64,000 nucleotides of DNA from Phlebopus portentosus (GCA_037892935.1 JAYXKI010000018.1:310001-374000); one strand, 5' to 3'. Positions 1 through 12,900 are shown, counted from the first letter of the stretch. Notes: generated by a model not told the origin, from the letters alone. Numbers and translations: made by a program.

Positions 1-181
1 TGGGAGATGACGATGAAGGAGGAAAGAGCGTCGCGCTAATTCTCTGGTTCTCGAGACGGGACAAGACAGGCATATACTCTACCGAAGAATGTGGTCAGTC
101 AGGACGACGTCTCAGGAGACGGCAACGATATACCTGTTATCATTCATATTGCTCTCAAATAAGAGATATCGTCTGTTGCCT

Positions 182-514
182 TCACACGCATATCTGTTAT
201 ATCATCAACGCCAGATTTCAGTGGCTATGGTTCAGACTTTAAAAAAATCTTACCCCGCCGGCAACTGTAACATTATTCAAAGTGACACTGCCAAGCTGCA
301 CACATGTTGTTCCAGCCGAGCATTGAACAACAATAGCAGGAAGTTGAAATGGCCCAACGCTGAGGGTGACTGCAGTATTGACTGGAAATGTACCGGGAGG
401 GATCGTACAGACACCTAAGGCGGCGCGTTTTTCGAGAGAAACATCAGACGTAGGAGCGGCAAAGGCCATCGTGCCAAGAGACATAGCAATGAGTAGCTTG
501 TTGAGCAATACCAT
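182..514 (-). CDS. Small secreted four-cysteine protein (SSP1)
   Basis: Two exons, 514-254 and 193-182, with a 60-nt GTAAGA...AG intron (253-194), give a 90-residue protein. It starts with a hydrophobic signal peptide (MVLLNKLLIAMSLGTMAFAA), then a short propeptide ending in LEKR (Kex2-like site). The mature part has four Cys: C-x28-C-x5-C-x17-C, the last in the C-terminal tripeptide ICV. The intron falls just before this last Cys codon; without splicing the frame ends in VRFF. The ATG at 514 is chosen because the signal peptide begins there; the upstream extension starts only with GTG. Same architecture as the gene at 15617-15940, so the two are probably paralogues. Function unknown; secretion is inferred. 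Hydrophobin is excluded because there are four, not eight, Cys. Confidence 0.72.
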
Positions 515-601
515 GATGGGAAGAAGTGTATGAACTTTGAGCTGTCTAGTGTCGTTTATCCTTTGGGATGACACTAAGAAATCCGTCTCTAGAATTGTGC
601 T

Positions 602-608
602 CTTTTAT
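602..608 (-). promoter_or_regulatory. TATA-like box of SSP1
   Basis: ATAAAAG on the minus strand, about 88 nt upstream of the ATG at 514. The second small secreted protein gene has the same motif at a similar distance. Position is seen; function is inferred. Confidence 0.4.
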
Positions 609-1505
609 GTAGGTCGTGAATTTGTTTGCCGATGTTTGCACTTGATGACATGTCTTTGGGATAACTCAGGAGAGGCGCTCGCCATATAGTTTCTTGAAAA
701 AGGCATGAGATGTGCCGTCACCACCTGTTTCAGGAGCATGTTAAGCAGTGCTCGGGATTGCAAAAAGCGATTTCAGCTCTCAGGTATTTCCATTTCGGAA
801 TCTTGGGATACAGTAAAGCCAGCTCATTGCGGAGAGCATTTCTTTGGACTTCCAAAAGGAGACGCTAACCTGAGGGGCAGGAAGCAGAACTAAATACGCA
901 ATGAATCTCCACGTTGCTCGTCAGTGCCCATGATTGTAGTAAGATTTTACTTATTGAGAACGCGGTTTATCAAGTCCCGGACGCTCAAGCAGCGGTACAC
1001 ATATCGTCATTCCGTGTTTCGGAAATGAGAGCATTTGATGTTCTTGTACTGCAGCAACGCAGGATAAGACCGCCAACATTTGCAGCGTCGAAAACCTAGG
1101 ATAGAAATTTATCCGCTTTATGCTGAAGTGATTTCCCCACACACACAGTAGAAATAGAACGTCAACCTGAAGCTCTGTTTCATATGTTTGCAGGGAGAAC
1201 ATATGAATCCATGCTTGAATGAAGAGAGTGATGTTTCTATACAGACAAAAAACCGAACCAATAACTCACTCTGTTCATTCCAGGAATGAGTCCACCTCCG
1301 GGGCAGAGCGGCGCAAAGCGCAATGCCTTCGGATCCATGACGGAAAGGAGGTTCCGAATAATTGAGAGTGATCATTTGGAAGATACATCATGAGTTTTTC
1401 CCCTAGATGCAAAGCAGAGACAGACGAACGTCTTCTATGCGGCCTTAGGTAAGCCGGTGAATGCAGGCCAGAGCGAGTAATTGGCATTCGAGTAATAGAA
1501 TGCGT

Positions 1506-1907
1506 CTTTCAACGCACCAATTATGAGCCAAGGATCATCACCTGAACCCGCGAAGGCCCTGGCGAAGCGCGTATTAAAAGCGTGATCACCAGACTGTATT
1601 CTTAGTTCCAGTCATGGAGAAGCTCTGAATAAGATCAGGAGAGATTTGACAGCATATCATCGCCAATAGTGTATGATTTATTTTGGAATAATTTATCAGA
1701 AACTGATCTGCAGACGAACGAAAATGAGCGTGAGCGAACAAGTACCGCTAAAAGCTGCAAACGCGTGGCAACCAGCATCTCGATGCACAAGTTCAGAGGA
1801 TAATTGGCATAAACATAATTACGAATGTCCTAATAAGTGAAAGTTCTTGTCGAAAAATCAGAGAAACGGTTCTCAAATCGAAAACCGACGGATAAACTCA
1901 CCGTTCA
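1506..1907 (-). repeat. Diverged duplicated segment, copy 1
   Basis: Matches 3493-3883. The left ends share a block reading CTTCAACGCACCAATTA followed by near-identical sequence through AAGGATCATCACCTGAACCC. The right ends share GATAAACTCACC with similar flanks. The middle is strongly diverged. On the minus strand a short frame reads DDPWLIIGALKDAFYYSN before a stop, which may be residual coding sequence. Confidence 0.5.
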
Positions 1908-3492
1908 TAGCCAAATGTACATACCAGACTTCCGAAAGGAAAGCGAGATATTTTCCAAAAGTAGTGTTTCTGTGTTTTTCGAGTCTTGCAATGCTTGTGT
2001 CATGTTACGCCACTAGGGTGTGTCGTTTCAAATATATTGAGATCATGATGTACACTCATTACTGTGCTGCATAACAGTTGCTGTAGCTGACAAGAAGTTT
2101 CAGCTTTGGCTGATGCTTGGTAGAAGCATATTCAGCCCAGGCGACTGGGACGTACATACAATGTGAATGTTTCGGGCACGTCTAAAGGAAGAGCCGGTAT
2201 TCAAAGTGGTTCGTTGGCCATTATGACCCGAGCACGCAGAAGAAAAAGCTCAAATGAATTGTGTCCCAAAACGAAGAGCGTTATTTGGGCATCTGCGAGA
2301 CAGCGGAGACTGTCAGACGAATATGAGAGGGATTACGAATGTCCATGCTTGATTACCGTTTCCCTGCATGAGTCTGGAAACAAATGTAAACAAACAGACC
2401 AGTGTCGCCCCATGTGAGCCTTGACTTTTCAGCCCCGATGCGGCCAATTTCAACTGTAACTTGAAGATGGACTTCGGGCGCGGATAAAGTTGGGCGCACG
2501 TTCGGTATTACGGAAATTATATATGTCCCTGATGCTGTGAAGGGAATTTGAGAATTCAGGAAAGCCTCGAGCAAGAGCCGACAGCTAGCGATGGGTCAGA
2601 TGGCCATGTGCGCGTCTTCGGATCTTGCTGATCTGATATGTACGTCGATCTCTAGTTACGCTTACGACAAAATTTTGCTCTGTTAACGTCAATAGGGCAC
2701 GAATTATCATTTGTACCGTTTAACGGCAGATTTCCCGCACGGAGAGTACCATGATCCATTACGTGCAGATCTGGACGGATTCCAAGCTCGGAAAACTGGG
2801 CTCAGGGAATAAACACAAATAAATGAGAGAGAGAAAGAGCAATTCACGCGCTTCGCACGACAAAGTTGCTTTGAGATGAGATGAACAAGAGCGAGCTTTG
2901 CAACAACTGATTGTCCGCTCCGGACATATAACTTCTCGCATACATCGCTCGTCGGTGGCCGAAAAAGGACTGCCCGCTGGAAGAGAGATAATGGTGAGTC
3001 GAAAGCGCCATGTTTTGATGGCACATCTGCTACCGTTATCCCGAAATTAAGGCAAAGGCAGCGCTCCCATGGTGCCTTCCTGAGCTTCGAGTTCAATAGC
3101 ACCGACAGAGGTTAAGAGCAGGTATGGTACTATTATCCGCATTAGAGCCGATACGGTCTTTTCTCCCTTAGGAACGCTACCGAAAGAGAAACTCTCAGTG
3201 CTAGAAAGTTACAAGAACAAGTCAATGAGCCATCTTCGGTTCAATTGAGGAACATAGCAACAAGTTGCCGTCTTCTCGTTTTGCAAATGAATCCGGCATT
3301 TTTGTAGACACGTAAAGCACAATATGGTCCTGGAAAACGGGAAGTCCCGAACGGTCAACCTCATAGATTCAGAAGGTAAGTACGTCAAGATCCTTGACCT
3401 CACGCGAAGTGGAGATCCTATCGAGAAGCGGAAATGCCTAGCCGGCCTTGAGTAGACCCGTACATTCCCGTCAAGCGAGTAGTTGGGGTGGC

Positions 3493-3883
3493 CTTCAACG
3501 CACCAATTACGTGCCAAGGATCATCACCTGAACCCGCGAAGGCTTTGACGAAGCGCGCATCAAAGGGTTTGTTGTCATTCCTGGATAAAGTTTGAAATCA
3601 TGGGGAATGACGGATGACCAAGCATATCGACGGAAATAACGTACGACTCCAAACGAAGTCCTTTATACGATTGAGATGATCTGCACTTGAACAAAAACGA
3701 ATATAACTAAACGAGAGGGGCCAGTAAATGAGATCGAAAGAAATTGGACAACAGCAACCCGTGTCAAGATGTTCGGTTGCAGAGAAAACATGGCGCTTGA
3801 TACAACCGCGAAGGACATGAATTTATATTGAATATCAGAGAAACAGCGCTCAAGAAGAAAGCAAGTGGATAAACTCACCTCTC
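3493..3883 (-). repeat. Diverged duplicated segment, copy 2
   Basis: Second copy of the segment at 1506-1907, in the same orientation about 2 kb away. The minus strand reads DDPWHVIGALKATP at the position matching DDPWLIIGALKDAF in copy 1. It looks like an old tandem gene duplication now decayed. Confidence 0.5.
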
Positions 3884-4233
3884 ACTGGGCCGTTTGTGAA
3901 CGTCGAATGTTTCCAAAGCAATTGCACATATCACCTTTGAACAACGCTGCGCCCTCGCGTCGTTTCGATGGACATGATCGCTGCTGAAAGGATATACAAA
4001 GACCAGAACATGGCTGCGGCTACGAAAGAAGCGAGCACGGAATAAAAGACATTCTCGTAATCTTACACGCGGTTGACGAAGACCGCGAAGTTTAAAACGG
4101 ATTCTACCGCCATATCTCTCCCCAGGACTTCATGCCACAAAACCAAGCCGCTCACTCAAGAGGATGGCAGACTCTTTGCGTGCGTGCTGCTTTCTCTTAA
4201 AGCCATCCTTCGTTGATTAAGGGTCCTTCGACA

Positions 4234-4620
4234 TCACCAGTTTCGCAACTCTGCATGAACTGGGGCATGATGAGTTCGTGCTTCCTTCTCTGAGTCTAGC
4301 TGATTCATCAAACGATTGCTTCTAGAGCCGTCCATTCGCGGTGGTGGGTGCAGAGGGTGCTGTTGTTGTGGAGGAACCGACGAAGGTGTATTGGAGGAAG
4401 TGGAACGCGAGCAACGCGAAAGACGGATATTGCGGCAGCCACTGTCAGAGGAACAGAAGAACATGGTCGTCACAGGACGAACGAGAGTCACAGTAACAGT
4501 CACGAACGTCGAGAAAGCGATCAGGCAAACAAATATCAATTCAACTGAAGACGGGATCGCCGGAAGCAAGAACGAATGACGGAAAGCAAGAACGTCGTCT
4601 CCAGCTATTTTGTTTGTCAT
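4234..4620 (-). CDS. Hypothetical single-span membrane protein (uncertain)
   Basis: An ATG-initiated 128-codon frame, divergent from the flippase gene that begins 326 bp away. Residues ~16-48 are hydrophobic (FLLPAIPSSVELIFVCLIAF and onward), followed by a Ser/Pro/Gln-rich, probably disordered tail. A donor-like GTGATG lies at the stop, so this could be a first exon. No family was recognised and the opposite strand is also open, so a chance ORF is possible. Confidence 0.3.
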   Translation of the reverse strand: MTNKIAGDDVLAFRHSFLLPAIPSSVELIFVCLIAFSTFVTVTVTLVRPVTTMFFCSSDSGCRNIRLSRCSRSTSSNTPSSVPPQQQHPLHPPPRMDGSRSNRLMNQLDSEKEARTHHAPVHAELRNW

Positions 4621-4945
4621 TTTTCATAGAGATTTCTTTCTGTTGAGTAGACCGCATTGTTAGCATCATGCTGTGGATTAAGTGAATACTTCAAACAGTT
4701 TGCAGTCAGGGAAACAAACACTCAGGGCATATCGCGAATTCGCAATGCATCTGATTTTCGAGAAAAGATTGTTGTCAGGTACGGTGTTGTTTTGGAGTGT
4801 TTGGAATGGTAAGCGGTACATCACGTGAGCGGGAATGCGACGCTCACTCTCATCGTCGCTGTCGTCGATTTCGGTACATCGCGCCCATCGTTGAGCTCTT
4901 GCTTGAGGCCTTTTTCTCTTTCGCTCGTCTGTGACGGTGGCAACA

Positions 4946-7900
4946 ATGAACACTGATGACTTCTCTCGCCTTGTTTCGTCTGCCAACCCTGCAACACGAC
5001 AGTACCAGCCTGCTAATGGCGGCTATCCGCCGTCTCACTCGCCGCAGCAGCTTGATCCATTTTTCGACGATGAGGACGACATTCCTGATAGCGCCTTTGG
5101 ACGACCAATCCCTATGCAGAGCACCGAGTCAAACTTGGCTCTCCGCAGTGCGGCTGCCAATCCCGCTGGACATTCGAAAATATCACTTCCTGGCTCTGGA
5201 CAGCCGCAAGGGTGGAACTTCGACGAAGACATCCCTGTTGAGCAACCTTTCAGCGGGTCCGGGTCATTTCCAGGATCAAAGAATGGATTAGGAGATGGGC
5301 TGACTGAGTCTAGGAGAAAGAGAGTGTGGAAATGGAAATGGCCTTGGGCGAGACAGGATCAGGTCCTGAAAGGAGAGCGCGTTGTCGCTCTTAATGATTT
5401 CGCGCTCGCGCACAATACAGACTTCTGCTCAAACTATGTCAGCACGAGCAAGTACAATGCAGCCACCTTCGTGCCCAAGTTCCTCGTTGAGCAGTTCAGC
5501 AAATACGCCAACCTTTTCTTCCTTTTTACGGCATGCATTCAGCAAGTTCCTGGTGTGTCGCCCACGAACAAATATACAACAATCGTACCCTTGGCCGTGG
5601 TTTTGCTCGCATCTGCCTTCAAGGAAGCTCAAGAGGATATGAAGCGCCATCAAAGCGATAAGGAGCTGAATTCCCGATTTGCTAAAGTGCTACGTGCAGA
5701 TGCGTCGTTCGAAGAACGCAAATGGAAGAACATTCGTGTCGGTGAAGTCATCCGTCTCGAGTCCGACGACTTTATTCCTGCAGACGTGATTATTCTCTCA
5801 AGTTCGGAGCCCGAAGGTCTTTGTTACATTGAAACTTCAAACCTTGATGGCGAGACAAATCTGAAAATCAAGCAAGCGAACCCACTCACCTCGCATCTCA
5901 CGTCTCCGTCACTTGTCACTTCTCTTCGCGGATCCCTTCGTAGCGAGCAACCCAACAACTCACTATACACATTTGAAGGAACACTGGACTTGGTCTCAGA
6001 ACAGGGTGTTCCGAGGCAGGTACCACTAGGACCGGACCAGATCTTACTCCGAGGAGCTCAACTTCGCAACACGCCGTGGGCATACGGGCTTGTCGTCTTC
6101 ACTGGTCACGAAACAAAGTTGATGAGGAACGCTACGTAAGTACTACGCTACCTGCAGTCAAGCTAACGTACTGAATACTCGTTAGCGCCGCTCCAATCAA
6201 ACGCACGGCCGTGGAAAGACAAGTCAACGTGAATATCATTCTTCTTTTCATCCTTCTCCTGGCTTTGTCAATCGGAAGTACTATCGGGAGCAGCATTCGC
6301 TCGGTGCGTGGGAGCCCTTGAGGGACCTATCTGATACTTACAGCTTCACGTTAGTGGTTCTTTTCTAGCTCTCAATGGTATCTATTCGAAGGGAACACGA
6401 TCTCCGATCGCGGTAAGTCTCATTCAGAGCTGTATTAGGGCTGTATTGGTGCATGTTTCTCATGGCACCTTGAATTGAATTGTAGCGAAGGGTTTCATTG
6501 AAGGTACGTTTGCTTGGTCTCCTTGCTCACGGAATCCCTCTCATGTATTCTACTTAGATATTCTAACATTCATCATTCTCTACAACAACCTTATTCCTAT
6601 ATCGCTTATCGTGACGATGGAAGTGGTCAAGTTTCAGCAGGCGCAACTCATCAATTTTGACCTCGACATGTATTATCCTGATACGGATACTCCGGCGCTC
6701 TGTCGAACGTCGTCCCTAGTGGAGGAGCTCGGACAGATCGAGTATGTCTTCTCAGACAAGACAGGCACTCTGACGCGCAATGTGATGGAGTTCAGGTGCT
6801 GCTCCATTGCCGGCATTCCATATTCTGACTCTATTGACGATAACAAGCGCGGTGAAGCTGACGAAGGCAAGGAGGGCTGGCGTTCCTTCGCGGAGCTTCG
6901 TGCTGTCCTTCGAGGCAATGCTGGTGATACCCGCAACCCGTTCATAGATGTCGGCGATAACAAGGATGGTGCGCAGGACATTCATGTCACGAGGGAATTT
7001 CTCCGGTTGCTCGCCGTGTGCCATACGGTTATTCCAGAGGTGAAGGATAACGGCAAGATAACATATCAAGCTAGTAGTCCAGATGAAGCCGCGTTGGTAG
7101 CAGGTGCTGAACTGCTCGGCTATCAGTTTCATGTGAGTTGCAGTTTGTAACTTTTTGGCACTCACGGCTGATGCTCTTTTCCTCCTAGACTCGAAAGCCT
7201 AGATCGGTGTTCATCAATATCGACGGATTGCCTAAGGAGTTTGAAGTTCTGAATGTGTGCGAGTTCAATTCAACACGAAAGCGCATGTCTACCATTGTAC
7301 GAAATCCCGAAGGCCAGATAAAGCTGTACTGCAAGGGCGCAGACACTGTCATTTTGGAGAGACTTGGCAAGAACCAACAGTACGTTGAGAAAACTCTTGC
7401 ACATCTTGAGGTAGGTTACGGATAAACTTCGTACCCGTGAACATCAGTTTAATATGTTTGGGTATTTCAGGATTATGCCACCGAGGGCTTGCGCACTCTT
7501 TGTATCGCCTCCCGAGATGTTTCTGAAGCAGAGTATCGCGAGTGGTCGAAGGTTTACGACCAAGCAGCGGCGACGATCAACGGACGAGGCGAAGCGCTGG
7601 ACGCTGCAGCGGAAATTATAGAAAAAGACCTTTTCTTACTGGGCGCGACCGCCATCGAAGACAAGTTACAGGAGGGAGTTCCTGACACTATCCATACGCT
7701 TCAAATGGCAGGCATCAAGGTTTGGGTGTTGACAGGCGACCGGCAGGAAACTGCAATAAACATTGGGATGAGTTGTCGGTTGATTTCGGAGTCGATGAAT
7801 CTGGTGACTGTAAACGAGGAGTCTGCACTAGCAACGAAGGAATTCCTTTCCAAGACACTAAGTGCGATATCGAGCCAGAGAAAATCCGGAGAGTTGGAAG

Positions 7901-9579
7901 ACTTAGCTCTCGTCATTGGTAAGCGCATTACCTTCGAACCCTTTCCCGTTGCTGATGAAGGGCGTAGATGGCAAGAGTTTGACTTTCGCGTTAGAGAAAG
8001 ACCTTTCGAAGACGTTCTTAGAACTTGCGATCATGTGCAAGGCCGTCATCTGTTGTTAGTACTCTTCTTTCAACCTGGTTCGGTTATTGAATCTGATGAG
8101 CCACTCCTTCATTTCAAAGGTCGTGTCTCTCCACTTCAGAAGGCGCTCGTGGTAAAGCTTGTCAAAAAGAACCAGAAGGCGATTCTCCTGGCTATCGGAG
8201 ATGGTGCGAATGACGTGAGCATGATTCAGGCAGCTCATGTAGGAGTCGGTATTTCTGGAGTGGAGGTTCGTAATCTTGTTCTTCCAATCTGTCCTATTCT
8301 TCAATCAATGTTTAGGGTCTGCAAGCGGCTCGTTCATCAGACGTTGCAATTTCGCAATTCCGATACCTGAAGAAACTGCTATTAGTACACGGTGCATGGA
8401 GTTACCGGCGGCTATCAAAGCTCATCCTCTGTGGGTTCTTTTCGATACTTCTACGAACTGTTGCACTGATCCGTTCGTTTCATCGAAGACTCGTTCTACA
8501 AGAACATCACTCTGTACATGACACAATTTTGGGTACGTTCACGTGAAGTATGGCGAATGCAGACTACTGATACTTCGTGCAGTTCTCATTCTTCAACAGC
8601 TTCTCTGGTCAGACGTCGTTTGAGTCATGGACCTTCTCTTTATACAACGTGCTTTTCACCGTTCTGCCTCCTCTCGTTATCGGAATCTTTGATCAGTTCG
8701 TGTCTGCACGGGTTCTGGACAGGTATCCGCAACTCTATGTGCTCGGTCAACAAAACATTTTCTTCACGAAGACTTCGTTCTGGCAATGGGTCGCAAATGC
8801 TTTTTACCATAGTCTTGTGTTATTTGCATTCACCATTGTTCTTTTCTGGGGTGATCTAAAGCAGAGCACGGGCTTTGATAGTGGTCTGTGGTTTTGGGGC
8901 ACGACATTGTATCTTACAACGCTCCTGACGGTTTTAGGAAAGGCTGCTTTGGTATCTGAGTGCGTAAATAATGTCTTTCTTTTGTACGGCGCTTCTGACT
9001 TTAACATCGGGATAGTATCTGGACAAAATATACCGTCGCAGCCATTCCCGGATCCTTCGTGTTTACCATGTTGTTCCTCCCGGTTTACGCGGTTGTCGCG
9101 CCCAAGATCGGCTTCTCAAAGGAATATGAGGGCATTGTACCAAGGCTATGGACAAATACGGTATTCTATCTTATGATGATCCTTGTTCCCGTGGTCTGTT
9201 TGGCTCGTGACTTCGTGTGGAAATAGTGAGCATTACAGCATAGCGGCGCCCGATATCATACTCATTTCATTTAGCTACCGACGGACGTATATGCCCTTGT
9301 CCTATCATATCGCGCAGGAACTGCAAAAGTATAATATTCCGGATTATCGACCTCGACAAGAACAGTACGTTTCCTCAAATAAGTATGCCTCAGGTAGATT
9401 GCTTACTGTACAACTCCAGATTCCAGAAGGCAATCAAGAAAGTTCGCGCAGTGCAGCGCATGCGAAGAAGTCGAGGTTTTGCATTTTCACAGACAGAGGA
9501 TCCCGCTAAGCAGGATCAAGCTCGTCTTATTCGTGCATATGATACCTCAAAAACACATTCGCGACCAACGGGATATTGA
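4946..9579 (+). CDS. DRS2: P4-ATPase, Drs2-type aminophospholipid flippase
   Basis: Fifteen exons: 4946-6135, 6186-6303, 6355-6412, 6486-6503, 6558-7132, 7189-7410, 7471-7918, 7968-8054, 8120-8265, 8316-8430, 8489-8532, 8583-8959, 9016-9225, 9275-9364, 9420-9579. They keep frame throughout and encode 1285 residues. P4 ATPases move phosphatidylserine/ethanolamine to the cytosolic leaflet of Golgi and endosomal membranes. Seen: [20 protein letters not shown] (M1-M2), the P4 actuator motif DGET (~residue 301), the phosphorylation site DKTGT (~528), the hinge [20 protein letters not shown] (~931), [10 protein letters not shown], and a Drs2-like tail ([17 protein letters not shown]). The first in-frame ATG, in context CAACAATGA, is the start; the frame upstream offers only GTG. 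Exon 4 is 18 nt. Partner (Cdc50-type subunit) not in the window. Confidence 0.95.
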
Positions 9580-10075
9580 ACTTACTTTCCTTCCGAACTC
9601 TTATCTGGATATTCATTTTCTATGTTTATTATTCTCGATTACCTTTGTTGTCCTTCTCGTTTCGATTATGTTGAATACTCATCTGTAATGCCTGTCTGTA
9701 GACATCGTCAAGTATACCCAGGCATCCGGTCTTTACACCACATTTAAACTATTACATTACATACATAATTCTGCTATCTCGTACCGCGGAGGTTCTTGAC
9801 CATGTATCAACAACAATGGCACCGTATTGCGATATCTTGAATGTTTTGTCTCACTCAGGACTGCACAGTACAGAAACTACAAGTAACATACAGAACTTGT
9901 GTGATTGGCTCATCCAAGAAAGTCTCTTGGACCAAGTGTCGCGCATTGGATCTGGATGAAATCAACCCTGGTTGCCTAATAAGGAGTATTGATGATTATA
10001 CCAGCTTGCTTCGTCAATTCATTCTCAATATTGAATCACACCACACCATCCGAGACCACATGACGGCCCGCACAG
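9580..10075. other. Intergenic, flippase to COX8
   Basis: 3' flank of the flippase and 5' flank of COX8. Short ORFs only; nothing recognised. Confidence 0.5.
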
Positions 10076-10082
10076 TATATAT
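10076..10082 (+). promoter_or_regulatory. TATA-like box of COX8
   Basis: TATATAT 97 nt upstream of the COX8 ATG (10179), followed by a C/T-rich stretch typical of fungal transcription starts. Inferred from position. Confidence 0.4.
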
Positions 10083-10178
10083 GGCTCATCGCCATATCTA
10101 CACCCGTACTTCACAAGGCCATCCTCTCCTCTCCACTGCTTCTCGCCCACGTAGTCACTGTCCATTCACTATCACACC

Positions 10179-10512
10179 ATGCTTTTCGCTCGTGCTGTCC
10201 GCTATGCGCCCCGAGTCGCGCAGCAAGCTCGCGGAGTGCATATTGAAAACACAATCAACAATGTAAACATTATCACCTACGTTTACGATTGATGATGTCT
10301 GACGATTTACCAATCTAGAACTTTCCCTTCAAGTATGACCGAAAGAAATCGTTCTTGATTAAGTCGACCGCATTCATGGGTGTTGGATTTGCGGTGCCTT
10401 TCGTTGCTTGCGAATATAAGAAGTGCGTAGATTTCGTTCGGTTCGCAGTGACATGCCCGACTTACTTGTATGGTTAATCGTAAAACCACTATGCTCTAGG
10501 AATAAGCAGTAA
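10179..10512 (+). CDS. COX8: Cytochrome c oxidase subunit VIII (COX7C homologue)
   Basis: Three exons: 10179-10262, 10319-10422, 10500-10512, with introns of 56 and 77 nt; 66 residues. It is a small nuclear-encoded, single-span subunit of mitochondrial complex IV. Residues 1-22 form an Arg-rich, acid-free presequence (MLFARAVRYAPRVAQQARGV). Then comes the family signature NFPFKYDRKKSFLIK, followed by one membrane helix containing GVGFAVPFVAC, which aligns with yeast Cox8 and mammalian COX7C. The last exon adds only NKQ. The length fits the family (60-80 residues). Confidence 0.88.
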
Positions 10513-11019
10513 TTACATCTCTGCGCCGGAGGATGATTCAGCGTGGGTGATTAGAAGGGATAGATCATATACACCATGATCCTAGAGAACATCGTCTTCG
10601 TAACGTACTAAACGTGCGACTTGTCCCATGCATTTCTAATCTAAAACAGTACAATGTTTGAGCACTTTTACCCACTTAGCTTGTTCCCAAGTAAGGGATT
10701 TCCTTTTATTTCAAGGACTCGGTGCATTGAGTAAACGAAAGTGATCCGTTGTAGGGATTGGTTTTGTCTTTGGTTTTAGACGCCTGCGCCGACTATCGCG
10801 AACAAATCGCGGTGCATAGGAAGAGAAGTAACGTATGTACAGCGGACGAGAAAGGAATGATGATATGTTCTGCGCTTCCAGACATCGACTACCAAGATGA
10901 GATAGCAAGAACAAAAGCAACGAAAGTTCCGTGATAGTAACGAACGATCATGAGACAAAATTATAAATCAAAAATTAGGAGTGAGGGTTAAGTAATTCAT
11001 CCATATCCATATGCGGAGC
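10513..11019. other. Intergenic between convergent COX8 and P450
   Basis: The 3' flanks of two convergent genes. AT-rich; no ORF with support and no RNA gene seen. Confidence 0.5.
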
Positions 11020-12851
11020 TTAGTACCATGATGGGAAAGGCGAAGGTTGCTTCGTCCATTTGATGCCTTCGATGAGGTCAGAATCTCCCTTTTCGAAGGG
11101 TTGATCGATCGTGATACTGTTGATCAACGATTCGGCCTTGGGAGAACGAGGTGTGAACAGAGCAGAGTAATTGGCGGGCTTGGCGATGAGTCCAGGTGAA
11201 AAATCGATTGGAGTCACGATCGGATTACCGGAATCATCAAGTGGCCACGAAACGTCGAAGACCGCAAGCGACATAGCAAGCGTGAGATAAAGCGTGTGGT
11301 CTGCCAGTTCCTTACCAGGGCAGATTCGACGACCGAAGCCGAATGTAATGTGATGCGGGTCTGGCTCAGGATGTTCGCCAAGGAAACGCTCGGGACGGAA
11401 AGCGTGAGGATCTTTGTAAATCTCGGGGTCATGCAGAAACTGCCAAATATTCGCCTGAATGATTGAGCCCTTCGGAATATAATACCCGTTGAACACGCAA
11501 TCCTCCGAGGCAACATGAGGGAGACCCATTGGTACCACCAAACAGTAACGAAGTGTTTCCTTTACCAGCGCATTAATGTAGGGAAGGTTCGGCCGATCCG
11601 CAAAAGTCGGCAGCCGGTCTGGACCAATGACGGAATCAATCTCAGCCTGAGCCGCTTGCTGGACTTCCGGATGGTTCAATAACGTCAGGTAAAAGCCGTA
11701 TGTCGCAGTGACGGTAGTATCTGCGCCACCTCCGTAGACAGCTCCTGCAGAATATTTAATGATATATTCTTCCTGAGGAGTTGGTGCGTCCTTGCACTCC
11801 TCTAACAACTGTTTCGTGAGAGAGGGCCTGGCAGTACCGCGAGCAACTTGCTGTTTTGCGAATGCATGTGGCTTTTCGATGAGCTCATCCGCGACGTGGG
11901 CCCATTCAGCCCCTGTCCGCTTGAAACCTATTCCAGGCAGCCATTCCGGAAGGAATCGAACTGCAGCCAATAATTCAGAGACGGAAGACAAGAAGAATAC
12001 GGCGTAACTCACGGAACGGCAGAAAGTCAACGATCCATTTGCCGGTCTCTGCAGCGAGCGAGAACTGGAGCAACGTTTTCTCGCCAAGCTCAACCATAGG
12101 ATCAGGCTTGAGATGTTCGATCTGATATCCATGGGAAATCGAGAGGATCAATGCGCCGGTAACACTGTTCGACAAGTCAACTCAAGCCTGGACGTGCATG
12201 CAAATGAACATACTTTCGAATATTCTCAAACAGTTTTGAGGGGTCGCGCATCGTTTTGTAAAGGAAGCGTCGGACTTCGACCTCCTCTTGAGGGTAAAAC
12301 CTACGCATCGCATTGTTCGATCCGATAGTCTGGTGCAAATTCTTGCGAATTTGCTTGAAGCGCTGCCCGTAGTGGAGCAAAGCTAGACAGTTCTCCCATC
12401 CGACCCTACGAGGTTCTTTTAGCATTAGATGCAATACGGTCAACCGGATGCATGGCTACACACATGATTCCGGCAAAGACGAGCACAGGTCTTTCCGAGA
12501 ATATAGACGACTTCTTGTCAAGAAGATCGATGGCTATCTGCAGGTCATTGAGTATGACAATGGTTTGTCCAAACACAGTGACCGAGCTGATTGGGCCTGG
12601 GCAAAGCGTATGTTAGTTTGTACACGGCCTAACAAGCCAGGTCCGTCCCTACCATAGAGTTCCTTGTGCTTCGCCCAGTGGATCCATTCCTTCTCATCCG
12701 GCTTCGGGATGTCAAGCAAATTACCGATTATGGGCTTCGGCTTCGGACCCGGAGGGAGAGGATACTTAGGGCGAGAAGCAATATAACGGCCGATGATGTA
12801 GACGGCAATGCTACCGGCGAGGACATCAACGTAAGATACGGCACCCATCAT
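11020..12851 (-). CDS. Cytochrome P450 monooxygenase
   Basis: Five exons on the minus strand: 12851-12653, 12596-12464, 12405-12214, 12164-12013, 11960-11020; introns 49-58 nt; 538 residues. Domain order is typical of a microsomal fungal P450: N-terminal membrane anchor (residues ~5-25), proline hinge PLPPGPKPKP, VGWENCLALLHYGQRFKQIR in the B-C region, I-helix GGGADTT, K-helix ExxR as ETLR, PERF as FRPERF, and hame-binding FGFGRRICPGKELAD with the Cys thiolate. Intron 2 uses GTGTGT, chosen because it restores the conserved VGW. It resembles the expanded agaricomycete P450s often annotated as O-methylsterigmatocystin oxidoreductase-like; the substrate cannot be told. No reductase or other pathway gene lies next to it. 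Confidence 0.93.
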
Positions 12852-12900
12852 GGTACTCAAGAGTGTTTGATGAGGGAAGCGGGGCAATCAAAGAAGAGGA

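Larger units (their letters stand above)
609..4233. other. Gene-poor region with degenerate sequence
   Basis: No ORF here has a recognisable domain, a convincing splice structure or a signal peptide. The only internal structure found is a diverged ~400-bp duplication (1506-1907 and 3493-3883). Minus-strand fragments, for example around 3.95-4.1 kb with a hydrophobic stretch including AAMFWSLYILSAAIM, look like decayed membrane-protein coding sequence. A continuous gene could not be built from them. Confidence 0.4.

Noticed and set aside
2707..3102. 131-codon minus-strand ORF
   Set aside because: No domain, signal peptide or splice context, and overlapping ORFs in other frames; it is probably chance.
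10423..10447. Early acceptor for COX8 intron 2
   Set aside because: It would make a 25-nt intron; the acceptor at 10499 gives 77 nt and a short C-terminus typical of the family.
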